A DNA stretch of 64,000 bases from Streptomyces nigra (lineage in GTDB: Bacteria > Actinomycetota > Actinomycetes > Streptomycetales > Streptomycetaceae). Under the pieces are notes generated by a model that worked only from the letters and a program-made list of their open reading frames with translations, had not been told where the DNA came from and did no database searches. A program made the position numbers and the translations under genes. This document shows positions 62,894-64,000 of this stretch, in pieces; position 1 is the first letter of the stretch, and each line of letters begins with the position of its first letter. Where the stretch lies: positions 3,836,501 through 3,900,500 of the forward strand of contig NZ_CP029043.1 of the NCBI RefSeq assembly GCF_003074055.1, in the 5' to 3' direction.

Positions 62894-64000
62894 ATGCGTA
62901 TCCAGTTGCCCATCGTCGGCGTCGACGGCGCCGCGCACCACGGGGGCCGAGCAGCCCTCACCTGCCGTTTCCGATGTGGGGACGCCTGTTTCCACGAGGT
63001 TCCGAACACCAGTGCCAACCCGTACGTCGGGGACGTCGTCGCCGGGGCCCTGAGCCGTCGTACCGTGATGCGGGCCGCCGCCGTCGTCACGGCCGCCGCC
63101 GCGGTCGGGGCCTCCGCGACCGTCTCCGCTCCTCAGGCGAGTGCCGCGGGTGGGCACCGTGGGGACCGGGGTGCGCGCGGGCTGCGGTTCACGCCCGTCG
63201 CGCCGAACACCGCCGACACCGTGACGATTCCGGACGGGTACGCCCAGAACGTCGTCATCCGCTGGGGCGAGCCCATCCTGCGCGGTGCGCCCGCCTTCGA
63301 CCCGGACCGCCAGACCGCGGAGGCGCAGGCGAAGCAGTTCGGCTACAACAACGACTTCCTCGCCCTGCTCCCGCTGCACGGCGAGCCCCACCGGCAGATC
63401 CTCGTCGCCAACCACGAGTACACCGACGAGGTGCTCATGTTCCGCGGCTACGACCCCGAGAACCCGACCCGGCAGCAGGTCGAGGTCGCCTGGGCGGCCC
63501 ACGGGCTGTCCGCGGTCGTGGTGGAGGAGGACCGCCGGTCGGGGAAGCTCACTCCGGTGCCCCGGCACCCGCTGAACCGGCGCGTGACGGCGACCACCGA
63601 GTTCCGGGTGACCGGGCCGGCCGCCGGGTCCGAGCTGCTGAGGACCTCCGCCGACCGCACCGGCACCAAGGTGCTCGGCACCCTCAACAACTGCTCCGGC
63701 GGCGTCACCCCGTGGGGCACCACCCTGCACGGCGAGGAGAACTTCAACCAGTACTTCGCCCACGCCACCCGCGCGACCGACAAGCGGTACGGGCTGGGCA
63801 GCGGCGCGACCGAGCGCAAGTGGGAGCGGTTCGACCGGCGCTTCGACGTGGCCCAGGAGCCGAACGAGTCGCACCGTTTCGGGTGGGTCGTCGAGCTGGA
63901 CCCGTACGACCCGGCCTCCGCGCCGCGCAAGCGCACCGCGCTGGGCCGGTTCAAGCACGAGGGCGCCACCGTGCGGCTGACCGACGACGGACGGCCGGTC
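62894..64000 (+). CDS. Tat-exported PhoX-type alkaline phosphatase (5' part, runs off the window)
   Basis: The first 369 codons of a larger gene from the ATG at 62894; no stop before the window end, and a full protein of this family is about 650-700 residues. A cytoplasmic lead of about 55 residues precedes a twin-arginine signal (SRRTVMRAAAVVTAAAAVG, then ATVSAPQASAA). The mature part matches DUF839/PhoX, with VANHEYTDE, GTLNNCSGGVTPWGTTLHGEENF and FGWVVELDPYDP, which carry metal and catalytic residues of this phosphatase class. It would release phosphate outside the cell. A PHO-box-like repeat upstream supports phosphate control. Confidence 0.9.
   Translation, partial: MRIQLPIVGVDGAAHHGGRAALTCRFRCGDACFHEVPNTSANPYVGDVVAGALSRRTVMRAAAVVTAAAAVGASATVSAPQASAAGGHRGDRGARGLRFTPVAPNTADTVTIPDGYAQNVVIRWGEPILRGAPAFDPDRQTAEAQAKQFGYNNDFLALLPLHGEPHRQILVANHEYTDEVLMFRGYDPENPTRQQVEVAWAAHGLSAVVVEEDRRSGKLTPVPRHPLNRRVTATTEFRVTGPAAGSELLRTSADRTGTKVLGTLNNCSGGVTPWGTTLHGEENFNQYFAHATRATDKRYGLGSGATERKWERFDRRFDVAQEPNESHRFGWVVELDPYDPASAPRKRTALGRFKHEGATVRLTDDGRPV

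Overview
The window looks like a core segment of a Streptomyces chromosome. The DNA is very GC-rich with strong third-position GC bias. Many start codons lie 6-7 nt behind a TANNNT -10 element (leaderless starts), and several genes are actinobacterial or Streptomyces-typical (bacterial proteasome activator, BkdR, a near-copy of the Streptomyces K15 DD-peptidase, an Scr1/DUF397 regulatory locus). Two perfect 14-bp ParB sites (GTTTCACGTGAAAC, at 18176 and 48726) and TTGTCCACA DnaA boxes suggest it lies close to oriC. I see no tRNA, rRNA, CRISPR array, insertion sequence or prophage.

Layout. 0-9 kb: HxlR regulator, DUF2252 protein, J-domain protein, rhodanese, an acyl-CoA dehydrogenase behind a KstR-type palindrome, then a DUF5819-HTTM-TrmH run with 4-nt overlaps. 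7.5-15.8 kb: catabolic block with paaN, a 3-hydroxyacyl-CoA dehydrogenase, a TetR regulator, bkdR (Lrp type) and bkdABC, the first branched-chain 2-oxoacid dehydrogenase set. Two copies of one TetR-type operator tie the paa-type genes to bkdA. 15.9-19.3 kb: molybdenum cofactor genes (MobA-DUF6457 fusion, moeA) overlapping a potassium-channel gene, with parS spanning the moeA stop and channel start. 19.3-27.4 kb: DrrAB-type ABC transporter, quinone oxidoreductase, a membrane-anchored low-complexity protein, the proteasome activator, and two divergent Ser/Thr kinases. 27.9-31.5 kb: bkdFGH, the second dehydrogenase set, about 12 kb from bkdABC, with a large palindrome upstream and a strong terminator downstream.

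31.5-50.6 kb: mostly single housekeeping genes: K15-type DD-peptidase, GntR-MFS pair, methyltransferase, DinB/mycothiol-type enzyme, nitrilase-family hydrolase, LURP-one-like protein, thioredoxin-NHL protein, M18 aminopeptidase, FadE-type dehydrogenase, SseB-like protein, pirin, AI-2E family transporter, SpoIIE-type phosphatase and aspS. 50.6-59.2 kb, between aspS and metG, has an accessory feel: a 1058-residue FG-GAP secreted protein, an orphan AbiEii-like protein, a PH-domain protein, an unknown conserved protein, a Uma2-family protein, a helix-turn-helix/zinc-finger protein, and a WhiJ-type trio (ATPase, Scr1 regulator, DUF397). The window ends with metG, a VWA protein with a repetitive acidic linker, and the 5' part of a Tat-exported PhoX phosphatase behind a PHO-box-like direct repeat.

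The main theme is acyl-CoA and branched-chain carbon metabolism. The two Bkd complexes would supply branched acyl-CoA starters for fatty acids and polyketides, and the paa-type and acyl-CoA dehydrogenase genes sit beside them. The rest is signalling, replication/segregation sites and translation housekeeping. All functions are inferred from sequence.
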